Positions 18,229-26,205 of a stretch of 64,000 bases of DNA are shown here, one piece after another. The notes under the pieces were generated by a model that did no database searches, was not told the DNA's origin, and worked only from the letters and a program-made list of their open reading frames with translations. The stretch is from Hydrogenophaga sp. 2FB (lineage in GTDB: Bacteria > Pseudomonadota > Gammaproteobacteria > Burkholderiales > Burkholderiaceae_C). Location of the stretch: NCBI RefSeq assembly GCF_005503365.1, contig NZ_SCML01000023.1:34203-98202 (forward strand). The letters run 5' to 3'. The stretch's first letter is position 1, and every line of letters begins with the position of its first letter. The translations under genes were made by a program, and so were the position numbers.

Positions 18229-18366
18229 ACGGGTCTCTCTACCTAGGGTAAACACGGAGCCTGTTTTCGGGCCCTCGCGCTTGTTTTAGTTATTGTTTAT
18301 AACAATAATCGCACCTCTTCTCAAGCACACAAACCCGAAGCCAGGGAACCAGAAAGCGTCGACGCC
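18229..18366. promoter_or_regulatory. Divergent promoter region with perfect 19-bp palindrome
   Basis: An AT-rich island in an otherwise GC-rich region, between the amidohydrolase (minus) and the crotonase operon (plus). It contains TTATTGTT (18290-18297), TAT, AACAATAA (18301-18308), a perfect 8-bp inverted repeat with a 3-bp spacer. The size and AT-rich symmetry suit a MarR- or TetR-type dimer. The MarR gene at 32223 is the obvious candidate partner. Both divergent units would be controlled together. The regulator assignment is inferred. Confidence 0.65.
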
Positions 18367-19155
18367 ATGCCCATCCATTCCACCGACATCAGCCTGAGTT
18401 TGCAAGGCGCATCGTCCGAAATCGCCGTCATCACGCTCAACCGGCCGGCCAAGCGCAACGCGCTGAACGACGGCCTGATCCTCGCCTTGCGCGACATCTT
18501 CCAGGGCATGCCGCACGGCGTCCGCGCGGCCGTGATCCATGGCGCGGGCGACCATTTCTGCGCCGGCCTGGACCTGTCCGAACTGCAGGAACGCGACGCC
18601 GGCCAAGGCCTGCACCATTCGCGCATGTGGCACGCGGCGCTTGAGTGCGTGCAGCAAGGCCCGGTCCCGGTGGTCGCGGCGCTGCATGGCGCGGTGGTCG
18701 GCGGTGGCCTGGAACTGGCCAGCGCGTGTCATATCCGCGTGGCCGATCAATCGAGCTTCTTTGCGTTGCCCGAAGGCTCGCGCGGCATCTTCGTGGGCGG
18801 CGGCGGCTCGGTGCGCATCCCACGCCTGATCGGTGCGGCGCGCATGGCCGACATGATGTTCACCGGCCGTGTCTACAAGGCCGAGGAAGGCGAACGCATT
18901 GGCCTGGCGCAATACCTCGTGCCGGAAGGCACCGCGCTGGACAAAGCCATGGAGCTGGCCACGCGCATCGCCAGCAACGCACCGCTCACCAACTACGCGC
19001 TGATGCATGCACTGCCGCGCATCGCCGAACAACCGGCCGACCAGGGCTTCTTCACCGAAGCGCTGATGGCCGCCATCGTGCAGAACGCACCAGAAGCCAA
19101 GGAACGCGTGCGCGCGTTCCTCGAAGGCCGAGCGAGCAAAGTGAAGAGCGACTGA
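18367..19155 (+). CDS. Enoyl-CoA hydratase/isomerase (crotonase) family protein
   Basis: Crotonase-fold enzyme of 262 residues. The oxyanion-hole segments HFCAGLDLSEL (about 60-70) and GAVVGGGLELASACHI (about 113-128) are intact, with one catalytic Glu in GGGLELA and the second in FALPEGSRGIF (about 137-147). With both Glu residues present a hydratase is favoured. As the first gene before feruloyl-CoA synthetase, thiolase and an SDR dehydrogenase, it probably hydrates feruloyl-, caffeoyl- or coumaroyl-CoA to the 3-hydroxyacyl-CoA. A hydratase-lyase giving an aldehyde is the alternative, but no vanillin dehydrogenase is nearby. Confidence 0.9.
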   Translation: MPIHSTDISLSLQGASSEIAVITLNRPAKRNALNDGLILALRDIFQGMPHGVRAAVIHGAGDHFCAGLDLSELQERDAGQGLHHSRMWHAALECVQQGPVPVVAALHGAVVGGGLELASACHIRVADQSSFFALPEGSRGIFVGGGGSVRIPRLIGAARMADMMFTGRVYKAEEGERIGLAQYLVPEGTALDKAMELATRIASNAPLTNYALMHALPRIAEQPADQGFFTEALMAAIVQNAPEAKERVRAFLEGRASKVKSD

Positions 19156-19158
19156 AGT

Positions 19159-19240
19159 CGCTCCCCCCGCGCCGCCTTCGGCGTCACCCCCCAGAGGGCG
19201 ATGCCTGGGACCGGCGGAGCCGGATCCGTGGCATCTCTGG
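19159..19240 (+). repeat. Interspersed G/C-rich 3'-end repeat, copy B
   Basis: Second copy of the repeat, starting 3 bases after the crotonase stop and in the same orientation as that gene. It shows the CCCCCCGCGCCGCCTTCGGCG block, then CCTGGGACCGGCGGAGCCGGATCC and a terminal CTCTGG. Stem-forming parts are the GCCGCCTTCGGCG and CCGGCGGAGCCGG hairpins. It separates the crotonase and feruloyl-CoA synthetase genes. Confidence 0.8.
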
Positions 19241-19298
19241 ACTTCAGACACGCGCGCCGGCAAGACCCTGGTAGCCAACGACAACACGCAGAGACAAC

Positions 19299-21161
19299 AT
19301 GACCGCAGCGAAGTACCGGCCTTTGAAGTTTGGTGTCACCCACGCCGCCCTGCGCGACGGCGCGCCCGGCGTGCGCTACCTGAGCGCGCAGCAAACGCTG
19401 CCGCCCTTCCCCGATCGCATCACCGATCGGCTGGTGCACTGGGCCCGCACGCGCCCCGACCAGACCGTGTTCGCACGCCGTGTGAAAAATGCCGACGGCA
19501 CGACCGGCGACTGGCGCCATATCAGCTTCGCGCAAGCGCTCGACGCGGCGCGCCGCATCGGCCAGGGTTTGCTCAACCGTGGACTCTCCGCCGAGCGGCC
19601 GGTGCTGATCCTGAGCGAGAACGACCTTGAACACGCGCTGCTCGCGCTGGGCTGCGTTTACGCCGGCATCGCCTATTGCCCGACCTCGCCGGCCTACTCG
19701 CTGGTGAGCCAGGACTTCGACAAGCTGCACCACGTGGTGAAGACGCTCACGCCAGGCCTGGTGTTCGCCGCGGACGCGCACCGTTACAGCCGCGCCATGC
19801 TGGCCACGCTGGGCGACAACGTGGAGCTGGTGACCACCAAAGGCACGGTGCCCGGCCGCGCAACCACCTCGTTTGCCGCGCTGCTGGCCACCGAACCCAC
19901 ACCCGCGGTGGACGCCGCGATGGCCGCCACCGGGCCCGACACGATCACCAAGTTCCTCTTCACCTCGGGCTCGACCAAGATGCCCAAGGCCGTCATCAAC
20001 ACGCAGCGCATGTGGTGCGCCAACCAGCAGCAGATGAGCGAGTCGATGCCGGTGCTGGCCGAGAGCCCGCTGGTGCTGGTGGACTGGCTGCCGTGGAACC
20101 ACACGTTTGGTGGCAACCACAACGTGGGCATGGTGCTCTACCACGGTGGCACGCTCTACATCGACGACGGCAAACCCACGCCCGCGCTGATGGGCGAGAC
20201 GCTGCGCAATCTGCGCGAGATCGCGCCGACGGTGTACTTCAACGTGCCCACCGGTTTCGAGGCGATCGCCAACGCGATGAAGACCGACAACGCCCTGCGC
20301 AAGACGCTGCTCTCGCGCGTGCAAATGTTCTTCTACGCCGGCGCCGCGCTGGCGCAGCCGGTGTGGGACGCGCTGCACGCGGTGCAGGAAGCCGAGATCG
20401 GCGAGCGCATCGTCATGGGCACCGGCCTGGGCATGACGGAGTCGGGCCCCTTTGGCCTCTTCGTCACCAGCGCCGACGTGAAAGCTGGCGACCTGGGCCT
20501 GCCCACGCCGGGTCTGGAGCTCAAACTGGTCGACAGCGACGGCAAGACCGAGGTGCGCTACCGGGGCCCGAACATCACGCCCGGCTACTGGCGCATGCCG
20601 GCGGAGACCGCCGAATGTTTCGATGAAGAAGGCTTCTTCAAGACCGGTGACGCGGTGAGGTGGATCGACGAGACCGACATCCACCAGGGTCTGAAATTCG
20701 ACGGCCGCATCGCCGAAGACTTCAAGCTCGCTACCGGTACCTTCGTGAGCGTGGGTCCGATGCGCGCCAAGATCATCGCGGCTGGCGCGCCCTATATCCA
20801 GGACGTGGTCATCACCGGCCTGAACATGAAGGAAGTCGGCGCCATGGTGTTTCCCACCGGCGCGGTGCGCGCGCTCAGCGGCCTGCCGGCCGATGCGCCC
20901 TTGCACGACGTGCTTCACAGCGCGCCGGTGCTCGCGCACTTCCAGCGCGTGGTGACCGACCTGGCCAGAACGGCCACCGGCAGCGCCAGCCGCATCGCGC
21001 GCCTGTGCCTGCTGTCCGAGCCGCCCACGATCGACCGGGGCGAGGTCACGGACAAGGGCTCGATCAACCAACGCGCGGTGCTGGTGCACCGCGCCGAGAC
21101 CGTGGCAAAACTGCACGACGACACGCTGCACGCCATCCTCAAACCCGAGCAAACCACATGA
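19299..21161 (+). CDS. Feruloyl-CoA synthetase (hydroxycinnamate:CoA ligase)
   Basis: Adenylate-forming ligase of 620 residues that closely fits the long feruloyl-CoA synthase family of Burkholderiales. Motifs are FTSGSTKMPKAVINT (P-loop, about 222-236), LPWNHTFGGNHN (about 264-275), GTGLGMTESGP (A5, about 374-384), YRGPNITPGYW (about 417-427) and TGDAVRWID (about 447). The last part lacks a standard PTGK and ends in the GSINQRAVL lysine-poor segment usual for this group. It converts ferulate, caffeate or coumarate to the CoA thioester with ATP. The stop overlaps the thiolase start (ATGA). Confidence 0.9.
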   Translation: MTAAKYRPLKFGVTHAALRDGAPGVRYLSAQQTLPPFPDRITDRLVHWARTRPDQTVFARRVKNADGTTGDWRHISFAQALDAARRIGQGLLNRGLSAERPVLILSENDLEHALLALGCVYAGIAYCPTSPAYSLVSQDFDKLHHVVKTLTPGLVFAADAHRYSRAMLATLGDNVELVTTKGTVPGRATTSFAALLATEPTPAVDAAMAATGPDTITKFLFTSGSTKMPKAVINTQRMWCANQQQMSESMPVLAESPLVLVDWLPWNHTFGGNHNVGMVLYHGGTLYIDDGKPTPALMGETLRNLREIAPTVYFNVPTGFEAIANAMKTDNALRKTLLSRVQMFFYAGAALAQPVWDALHAVQEAEIGERIVMGTGLGMTESGPFGLFVTSADVKAGDLGLPTPGLELKLVDSDGKTEVRYRGPNITPGYWRMPAETAECFDEEGFFKTGDAVRWIDETDIHQGLKFDGRIAEDFKLATGTFVSVGPMRAKIIAAGAPYIQDVVITGLNMKEVGAMVFPTGAVRALSGLPADAPLHDVLHSAPVLAHFQRVVTDLARTATGSASRIARLCLLSEPPTIDRGEVTDKGSINQRAVLVHRAETVAKLHDDTLHAILKPEQTT

Positions 21162-22405
21162 CATCCCGCGGATTCTTCAACGCCTTTGACGACGTCTGGC
21201 TGCTCGACGGCGTGCGCACGCCCATGGTCGACTACTGCGGCGCACTCGGCCACATCTCGCCCACCGACCTCGGCATCAAGGCCGCGCGCGCAGCGCTGCA
21301 ACGCGCGGGCGTGCCGGGCGAACACATCGGCTCGGTGGTCACCGGCAACATGGCGCCCGGCGACTTCGATCAGTTCTTCCTGCCGCGCCACATCGGTCTG
21401 TACGCCGGCGTGCCGGTGGAAGTGCCGGCCATCATGGCGCAGCGCATCTGCGGCACGGGCTTCGAACTGTTCCGCCATGCAGGTGAGCACATCCAGGGCG
21501 GCGCGTGCGATGCCGCGCTGGTGGTGGGCACCGAGAGCATGACGCGCAACCCCATCGCCGCCTTCGACCACCGCACCGGCTTCAAGCTGGGCGCCCCTGT
21601 GGGTTTCAAGGACTACATGTGGGAAGCGCTGAAGGACCCGGCGGCCGGCATCAACATGATCCAGACCGCCGAGAACCTCGCGAAGCAATACGGCATCACC
21701 CGAGAAGAGGTCGATGCTTTTGCCTCGGCCTCGTTCGCGAAAGCCGTGGCCGCGCAGGAGAGCGGTTTTCTCGCGGGCGAAATCGTACCGGTGGTCACCG
21801 AGAGTTTCGAGCTCGCAGGCTACAAGGCGCGTGGCATCAAGCTGCAGGGCAAGCTCACCGAAGTGGCCACCGACACCCACCCGCGCATCTCGCCGGTGGA
21901 GGTGCTCGCCAAGCTGAGGTCGGTGTTCGAAGGCGGCGTGCAGACCGGTGGCAACAGCTCGGCGCTGGTGGACGCGGCAGCGGCCTGCGTGGTCACCTCC
22001 GGCGGTTACGCGAAAGCGCAAGGCAAGAAACCGATGGCGCGCGTGGTGGCCGCATCGGCCGTCGGTGTGCCGCCCGAAATCATGGGCATCGGCCCGGCGC
22101 CCGCCATCCGCCTGCTGCTCGAACGCACCGGCCTGAAGCTGAGCGACATCGCGCGCTTCGAAGTGAACGAAGCGCAAGGCGCACAAACCCTCGCTGTGGC
22201 GCGCGAACTCGGCATGGATCTGGACCGCCTGAACGTCAACGGTGGTGCCATCGCCCTGGGCCACCCGCTCGCGGCCACCGGCGTTCGCTTGACCTTGACC
22301 CTCGCGCGCGAACTGCAGCGCAGCGGCCAGCGCTATGGCATCTCCAGCGCCTGCGTGGGTGGCGGCCAGGGCATGGCCTTGCTCATCGAAAACACAGCAT
22401 CATGA
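21158..22405 (+). CDS. Thiolase family acyl-CoA acetyltransferase
   Basis: A 415-residue thiolase. The nucleophile is in QRICGTGFELF (about 94-104), where the usual CSSG/CASG reads CGTG. The second half has FEVNEAQGAQTLA (about 330-342), the His motif NGGAIALGHPLAATG (about 360-374) and the final Cys in SACVGGGQGMA (about 395-405), so the Cys/His/Cys set is complete. It should cleave the 3-ketoacyl-CoA made by the neighbouring SDR to acetyl-CoA and an aroyl-CoA such as vanilloyl-CoA. The ATG at 21158 overlaps the ligase stop by 4 bp, which fixes the start. Confidence 0.92.
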   Translation: MTSRGFFNAFDDVWLLDGVRTPMVDYCGALGHISPTDLGIKAARAALQRAGVPGEHIGSVVTGNMAPGDFDQFFLPRHIGLYAGVPVEVPAIMAQRICGTGFELFRHAGEHIQGGACDAALVVGTESMTRNPIAAFDHRTGFKLGAPVGFKDYMWEALKDPAAGINMIQTAENLAKQYGITREEVDAFASASFAKAVAAQESGFLAGEIVPVVTESFELAGYKARGIKLQGKLTEVATDTHPRISPVEVLAKLRSVFEGGVQTGGNSSALVDAAAACVVTSGGYAKAQGKKPMARVVAASAVGVPPEIMGIGPAPAIRLLLERTGLKLSDIARFEVNEAQGAQTLAVARELGMDLDRLNVNGGAIALGHPLAATGVRLTLTLARELQRSGQRYGISSACVGGGQGMALLIENTAS

Positions 22406-22486
22406 ACACCCCCGCGTCGCTTCGCGCCACCCCCTCAAGGGGGCAATACCGGCGGCCCGGCAAAGCCGGTTCCGCGGTATTTCCGG
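22406..22486 (+). repeat. Interspersed G/C-rich 3'-end repeat, copy C
   Basis: Third copy, beginning directly after the thiolase stop and co-oriented with it. The first block is ACACCCCCGCGTCGCTTCGC, followed by CCCCCTCAAGGGGGC (a perfect small hairpin) and the CCGGCAAAGCCGG hairpin before a terminal TTTCCGG. It is a diverged member of the same family as copies A, B and D. Confidence 0.75.
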
Positions 22487-22529
22487 CATGCACTCGAAAC
22501 ACCTCTTCAATCTGTCAAAGGAGCCAAGC

Positions 22530-23294
22530 ATGAACATTCAAGGACACGCAGCCCTCGTCACCGGTGGTGGCTCGGGCCTGGGCGAAGCCACCGCGCGCGA
22601 ACTCGCGCGCCTGGGCGCCAAAGTCGCGGTGCTCGACGTGAACCTGGACAACGCCAAACGCGTGGCGGACGACATCGGTGGCGTGGCGCTGCGCTGCGAC
22701 ATCACCGACACCGAGAGCCTGCAGGCCGCGATCGACCAGGCGGCGGCCGCGCACGGCCCGGCGCGCATGCTGATGAACATCGCCGGCATCGGCTCGGCCA
22801 AGCGCGTCGTCGCCAAAGACGGCAGTGCCGCGCCGCTGGAAGACTTCGCCAAGGTGATCAACGTCAACCTGATCGGCACCTACAACGCCAGCCGTCTCTT
22901 CGCCGCCGCTTGCGCCAGGCTGGACCCATTGGAAGACGGCGAGCGCGGCGTGATGGTGTTCACCGCCAGCGTGGCCGCCTTCGACGGCCAGGTAGGCCAG
23001 CAGGCCTACAGCGCGTCCAAGGGCGGTCTGGTCGGCATGACGCTGCCGATGGCGCGCGACCTCGCACAGCATGGCATTCGCGTCTGCACCATCGCACCCG
23101 GCCTGTTCAGCACGCCGCTGATGAAACAACTGCCCGAACCGGTGCAGGCCTCGCTGGCGGCTAGCATTCCGTTCCCGCCGCGGCTGGGCAAACCCGAAGA
23201 GTTCGCCCAGCTCGCGGCACACATCATCAACAACACGCACCTGAATGGCGAAGTGATCCGCCTCGACGGTGCTTTGAGAATGGCCCCCCGATGA
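22530..23294 (+). CDS. SDR-family 3-hydroxyacyl-CoA dehydrogenase
   Basis: Short-chain dehydrogenase of 254 residues resembling type 2 3-hydroxyacyl-CoA dehydrogenases. The cofactor motif is TGGGSGLG (about 11-18), and an acidic residue after the second strand (VLDVN, about 36) favours NAD. The catalytic Ser is in TASVAAFDG (about 152-160) and Tyr/Lys in YSASKGG (about 167-173). A good AAAGGAG ribosome-binding site precedes the ATG at 22530. Between the thiolase and thioesterase it is the expected 3-hydroxy-3-arylpropanoyl-CoA dehydrogenase. Its stop overlaps the thioesterase start by 4 bp. Confidence 0.9.
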   Translation: MNIQGHAALVTGGGSGLGEATARELARLGAKVAVLDVNLDNAKRVADDIGGVALRCDITDTESLQAAIDQAAAAHGPARMLMNIAGIGSAKRVVAKDGSAAPLEDFAKVINVNLIGTYNASRLFAAACARLDPLEDGERGVMVFTASVAAFDGQVGQQAYSASKGGLVGMTLPMARDLAQHGIRVCTIAPGLFSTPLMKQLPEPVQASLAASIPFPPRLGKPEEFAQLAAHIINNTHLNGEVIRLDGALRMAPR

Positions 23295-23710
23295 GCAAAG
23301 TGGTTGTGTACGAAGTGGAAGTGATGTTCGGCGATTGCGATCCCGCCGGCATCGTGTTTTTTCCGAATTTCTCGAAGTGGATGGACGCGTCTTCGTTGAA
23401 CTTCTTCAAGCAGTGCGGCGTACCGCCCTGGCGCGAGACGAAGAAGACGCGCGGCATCGTCGGCACGCCGCTGCTGGAGATCCACACCAGGTTCATGCGT
23501 CCCGCCACCTACGGCGAGCGCCTGCAGATCCACACCAGCGTCGTCGAATGGCGCGACAAGGTGTTCATCCACAAGCACGTGGTCAAGCGCGGTGACGACG
23601 TGTTGTGCGAAGGCAGCGAGACCCGCGCCTTCGTGGTCCATCCGCCCGAAACGCCCGACCGCATCAAGGCGATCCCCGTGCCCGAAGACATCAAGGCGCT
23701 CTGCAGCTGA
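23291..23710 (+). CDS. Acyl-CoA thioesterase (4-hydroxybenzoyl-CoA thioesterase-like, hotdog fold)
   Basis: A 139-residue single-hotdog thioesterase. The N-terminal GDCDPAGIVFFPNFSKWMD (about 14-32) is the active-site signature of the 4-hydroxybenzoyl-CoA thioesterase family, with Asp17 as catalytic residue and the helix starting PAGIV. The C-terminal RAFVV strand is present. In this operon it would release the free aromatic acid (vanillate or protocatechuate type) from the aroyl-CoA left by the thiolase. It overlaps the SDR gene by 4 bp. Confidence 0.9.
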   Translation: MSKVVVYEVEVMFGDCDPAGIVFFPNFSKWMDASSLNFFKQCGVPPWRETKKTRGIVGTPLLEIHTRFMRPATYGERLQIHTSVVEWRDKVFIHKHVVKRGDDVLCEGSETRAFVVHPPETPDRIKAIPVPEDIKALCS

Positions 23711-23761
23711 TCCTGCGCCTGAACCGAACCGTTTTTTCACCACCCCAGAAGGAGACATCGA

Positions 23762-24895
23762 ATGAAAGCCGTCAAGACCCTCATCGCCGTGGCCGTCACC
23801 GCCCTGACCAGCACCGCTGTGCTGGCCGACATCAACATCGGCGTGAGTCTCTCGCTCACCGGCCCGGGTTCCGGCCTGGGCATTCCGATGCAGAACCAGT
23901 TCAAGCTGTTCCCGAAGACCATCGCCGGAGAAAAGGTCAACCTGATCATCCTCGACGATGCGAGCGACCCGGGCAAGGGCGCGGCCAACGCACGCCGCTT
24001 CGTCACCGAAGACAAGGTCGACCTGATCATCGGCTCGTGCCTGACGCCCGTGGCCGCGGCCATGACGCCCGTGGTCACCGAAGCCAAGACGGTGCAACTG
24101 GCCGCCTCGCCCGTGGGCGTGCCACCCGGCGCCGATCAGTGGATGTTCCGCCTGCCGCAGGGCAACGACGTGATGGCCCATGCCATGGTCGAACACATGA
24201 AGAAGCAAGGCATCAAGACGATTGGCTTCCTTGGATACACCGATGCCTATGGTGAGCTCTGGCTCAAGGCCATCACGCCGCTGGCCGAGAAAGCTGGCAT
24301 GAAAGTGGTGGCCGCGGAGCGCTTCGCGCGCACCGACACCAGCGTGACGCCGCAGGCGCTCAAGCTCACCTCCGCCAACCCCGATGCGATCCTCGTGGTG
24401 GCGTCGGGTTCGGGCGCCGCGATGCCGCACAAGGCGATCGTGGAGCGCGGCTACAAGGGCAAGATCTACCAGACGCACGCGGCCGCCACGCCCGATCTGG
24501 TGCGCATCGGCGGCAAGGACGTGGAAGGTTCCTTTGTGGTCTCCGGCCCGGCCGTGATCGCCGAGCAGTTGCCCGACAGCCACCCGTCCAAGAAGCTGGC
24601 GGTGGACTTCGTGACGCAATACGAAAAGCTGGTGGGCCCCGGCTCGCGCAACCAGTTCGCCGGCCACAGCTACGACGCCGCCATTGCGTTGAACAAGGCC
24701 GTGCCACTCGCGCTGAAAAGCGGCAAGCCCGGCACGCCGGAGTTCCGCGCCGCGCTGCGCGACACCTTCGAAACCATGGGCCGCACGGTGTTCTCGCACG
24801 GCGTGATGAACTGGACCAAGGACGACCACTGGGGCTACACGAATGAAACCGGTGTGATGCTGAAGGTCGTCGACGGCAAATTCAAGGTGGAGTGA
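23762..24895 (+). CDS. Liv-type ABC transporter periplasmic binding protein
   Basis: LivK-like branched-chain amino acid/aromatic acid binding protein of 377 residues. It has a Sec signal peptide (MKAVKTLIAVAVTALTSTAVLA) and then the Peripla_BP_6 pattern INIGVSLSLTGPGSGLG, DDASDPGKGAANARRF (about 75-90), IIGSCLTPVAAAM and IGFLGYTDAYGELW (about 156-169). A strong GAAGGAGA ribosome-binding site precedes it. In aromatic operons this subfamily binds aromatic carboxylates. Here hydroxycinnamates or their esters are likely ligands, inferred from the surrounding genes. Confidence 0.92.
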   Translation: MKAVKTLIAVAVTALTSTAVLADINIGVSLSLTGPGSGLGIPMQNQFKLFPKTIAGEKVNLIILDDASDPGKGAANARRFVTEDKVDLIIGSCLTPVAAAMTPVVTEAKTVQLAASPVGVPPGADQWMFRLPQGNDVMAHAMVEHMKKQGIKTIGFLGYTDAYGELWLKAITPLAEKAGMKVVAAERFARTDTSVTPQALKLTSANPDAILVVASGSGAAMPHKAIVERGYKGKIYQTHAAATPDLVRIGGKDVEGSFVVSGPAVIAEQLPDSHPSKKLAVDFVTQYEKLVGPGSRNQFAGHSYDAAIALNKAVPLALKSGKPGTPEFRAALRDTFETMGRTVFSHGVMNWTKDDHWGYTNETGVMLKVVDGKFKVE

Positions 24896-24901
24896 TTCGG
24901 A

Positions 24902-25001
24902 GCACCCCCCTGCGCGCCTGACGGCGCCCCCCCTTTCTCGCCTTCGGCGGGAGGGGGAGCGACACCTGGGGCCGGCGGAGCCGGACCCTTGTTGCCTCTG
25001 G
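24902..25001 (+). repeat. Interspersed G/C-rich 3'-end repeat, copy D
   Basis: Fourth copy, 6 bases after the stop of the binding-protein gene and in the same orientation. It has GCACCCCCCTGCGCGCC, a CTCGCCTTCGGCGGGAG hairpin, and CCTGGGGCCGGCGGAGCCGGACCC before a terminal CCTCTGG. It is immediately followed by a member of a different repeat family (25006-25120), so the 268-bp gap before the permease gene is almost entirely repeat DNA. Confidence 0.8.
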
Positions 25002-25005
25002 CTTA

Positions 25006-25120
25006 CCCCCTCCCCCTCTGGGGGAGGGCTGGGGTGAGGGCCCGCAGGCAGTGGCGTGGTCGGCGCGCCTGGCTCCCATCCCGGCCTTCCCCCAGAGGGG
25101 GAAGGAGCGCATTCACGTGG
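25006..25120. repeat. Second intergenic repeat family, copy 1 (imperfect long inverted repeat)
   Basis: An imperfect inverted repeat. The left arm CCCTCCCCCTCTGGGGGAGGG plus GCTGGGGTGAGGGC mirrors the right arm CCATCCCGGCCTTCCCCCAGAGGGGGAAGG, and each arm itself folds into a hairpin. It ends with GCGCATTCACGTGGC, which recurs as GCGAATTCACGTCGC in the copy at 58996-59108. It lies between the binding-protein and permease genes of the ABC operon. Nothing coding is visible in it. Confidence 0.75.
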
Positions 25121-25163
25121 CTGAGTTTCTTTTCCGCGCTTCCTTTTCTCGCTAAGGGTCCGT

Positions 25164-26204
25164 ATGGATTTTTCGATTGCCAGCATCCTGGCACTGGATG
25201 GCCTCACCAACGGCGCGGTGTACGCGCTGCTGGGCCTGGCCATCGTCCTGGTGTTCACCGTCACCCGGATCATCTTCATTCCCCAGGGCGAGTTCGTCGC
25301 GTACGGCGCGCTCACCCTGGCCATTTTTCAAACCGGCAAGGTGCCCGGCACCGTGTGGCTGCTGTTGCTGCTGGCCGGGCTTGCCGCGCTGAGGGACTTG
25401 GTCGAGCGCTGGCGCCAGCACCGCAACGCGTTGACCGCGTTCAAGGCCGCAGGCCGCACGCTGGTGCTGCCGCTGCTCGTGTCCATCGTGGCCATCTGGG
25501 CCGCGCCGCAGCAGTTCCCGTTGTGGGTGCAGGCGGCGCTCAGCGTCGCGGTGGTCACGGTCTACGGCCCGCTGGTCTACCGCGTGGCCTACCAGTCGCT
25601 GGAGAGCGCCACGCCGCTGGTGTTGTTGATCGTCTCGGTCGGCGTGCACTTCGCCATGACCGGCCTGGGCCTGGTGTTCTTCGGCGCGGAAGGTTTCCGC
25701 AATCCGGCGTTCTGGGACACGCGTTACGCCATCGGCCCGGTCATGCTGTCGGGCCAGGCCATCATCACCTTCGCCGCCACGGTGGCGCTGATCGTCATGC
25801 TCTGGCTGTATTTCGAGCGCTCGCTGCGCGGCAAGGCCCTGCGCGCCATTGCGGTGAACCGCACGGGTGCGCGCCTCATGGGCATCTCGTCGCAAGCATC
25901 GGGCCAGCTCACGATGACCATGGCGGCCTTCATCGGCGCGCTCTCGGGTCTGCTGATCGGCCCGACCACTACCGTGTTCTACGACTCGGGTTTTCTCATC
26001 GGCCTCAAGGGCTTCGTGGCGGCTGTCGCTGCCGGCCTTGCGAGCTACCCGGGGGCGCTGGTCGCTGCGCTCGGTGTCGGCGTGATCGAAGCCTTCGGTT
26101 CGTTCTGGGCCAGTGCCTTCAAGGAAGTGATTGTGTTCACCCTGATCCTCCCCGTCTTGCTGTTCCGTTCGCTGCGCAGCAAACATTCCGACGAGGACCA
26201 CTGA
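25164..26204 (+). CDS. Liv-type ABC transporter permease (LivH-like)
   Basis: Inner-membrane permease of 346 residues with about eight to nine hydrophobic segments. The LivH-family start [23 protein letters not shown] (about 14-36) and the conserved [15 protein letters not shown] block (about 229-243), the cytoplasmic loop that docks the ATPase, are clear, followed by [12 protein letters not shown] longer than usual insertion (about 75-105, [15 protein letters not shown]) sits between the second and third segments. It is 1 bp before the fused LivM-LivG gene and forms one importer with it. Confidence 0.92.
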   Translation: MDFSIASILALDGLTNGAVYALLGLAIVLVFTVTRIIFIPQGEFVAYGALTLAIFQTGKVPGTVWLLLLLAGLAALRDLVERWRQHRNALTAFKAAGRTLVLPLLVSIVAIWAAPQQFPLWVQAALSVAVVTVYGPLVYRVAYQSLESATPLVLLIVSVGVHFAMTGLGLVFFGAEGFRNPAFWDTRYAIGPVMLSGQAIITFAATVALIVMLWLYFERSLRGKALRAIAVNRTGARLMGISSQASGQLTMTMAAFIGALSGLLIGPTTTVFYDSGFLIGLKGFVAAVAAGLASYPGALVAALGVGVIEAFGSFWASAFKEVIVFTLILPVLLFRSLRSKHSDEDH

Positions 26205-26205
26205 C

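Noticed and set aside
18993..21164. A 723-codon open frame on the minus strand opposite the feruloyl-CoA synthetase, and similar long antisense frames such as 44286-47165
   Set aside because: High-GC codon bias leaves antisense frames open. The translations are His/Arg/Ala-rich without family motifs, and the opposite strand encodes clear enzymes.
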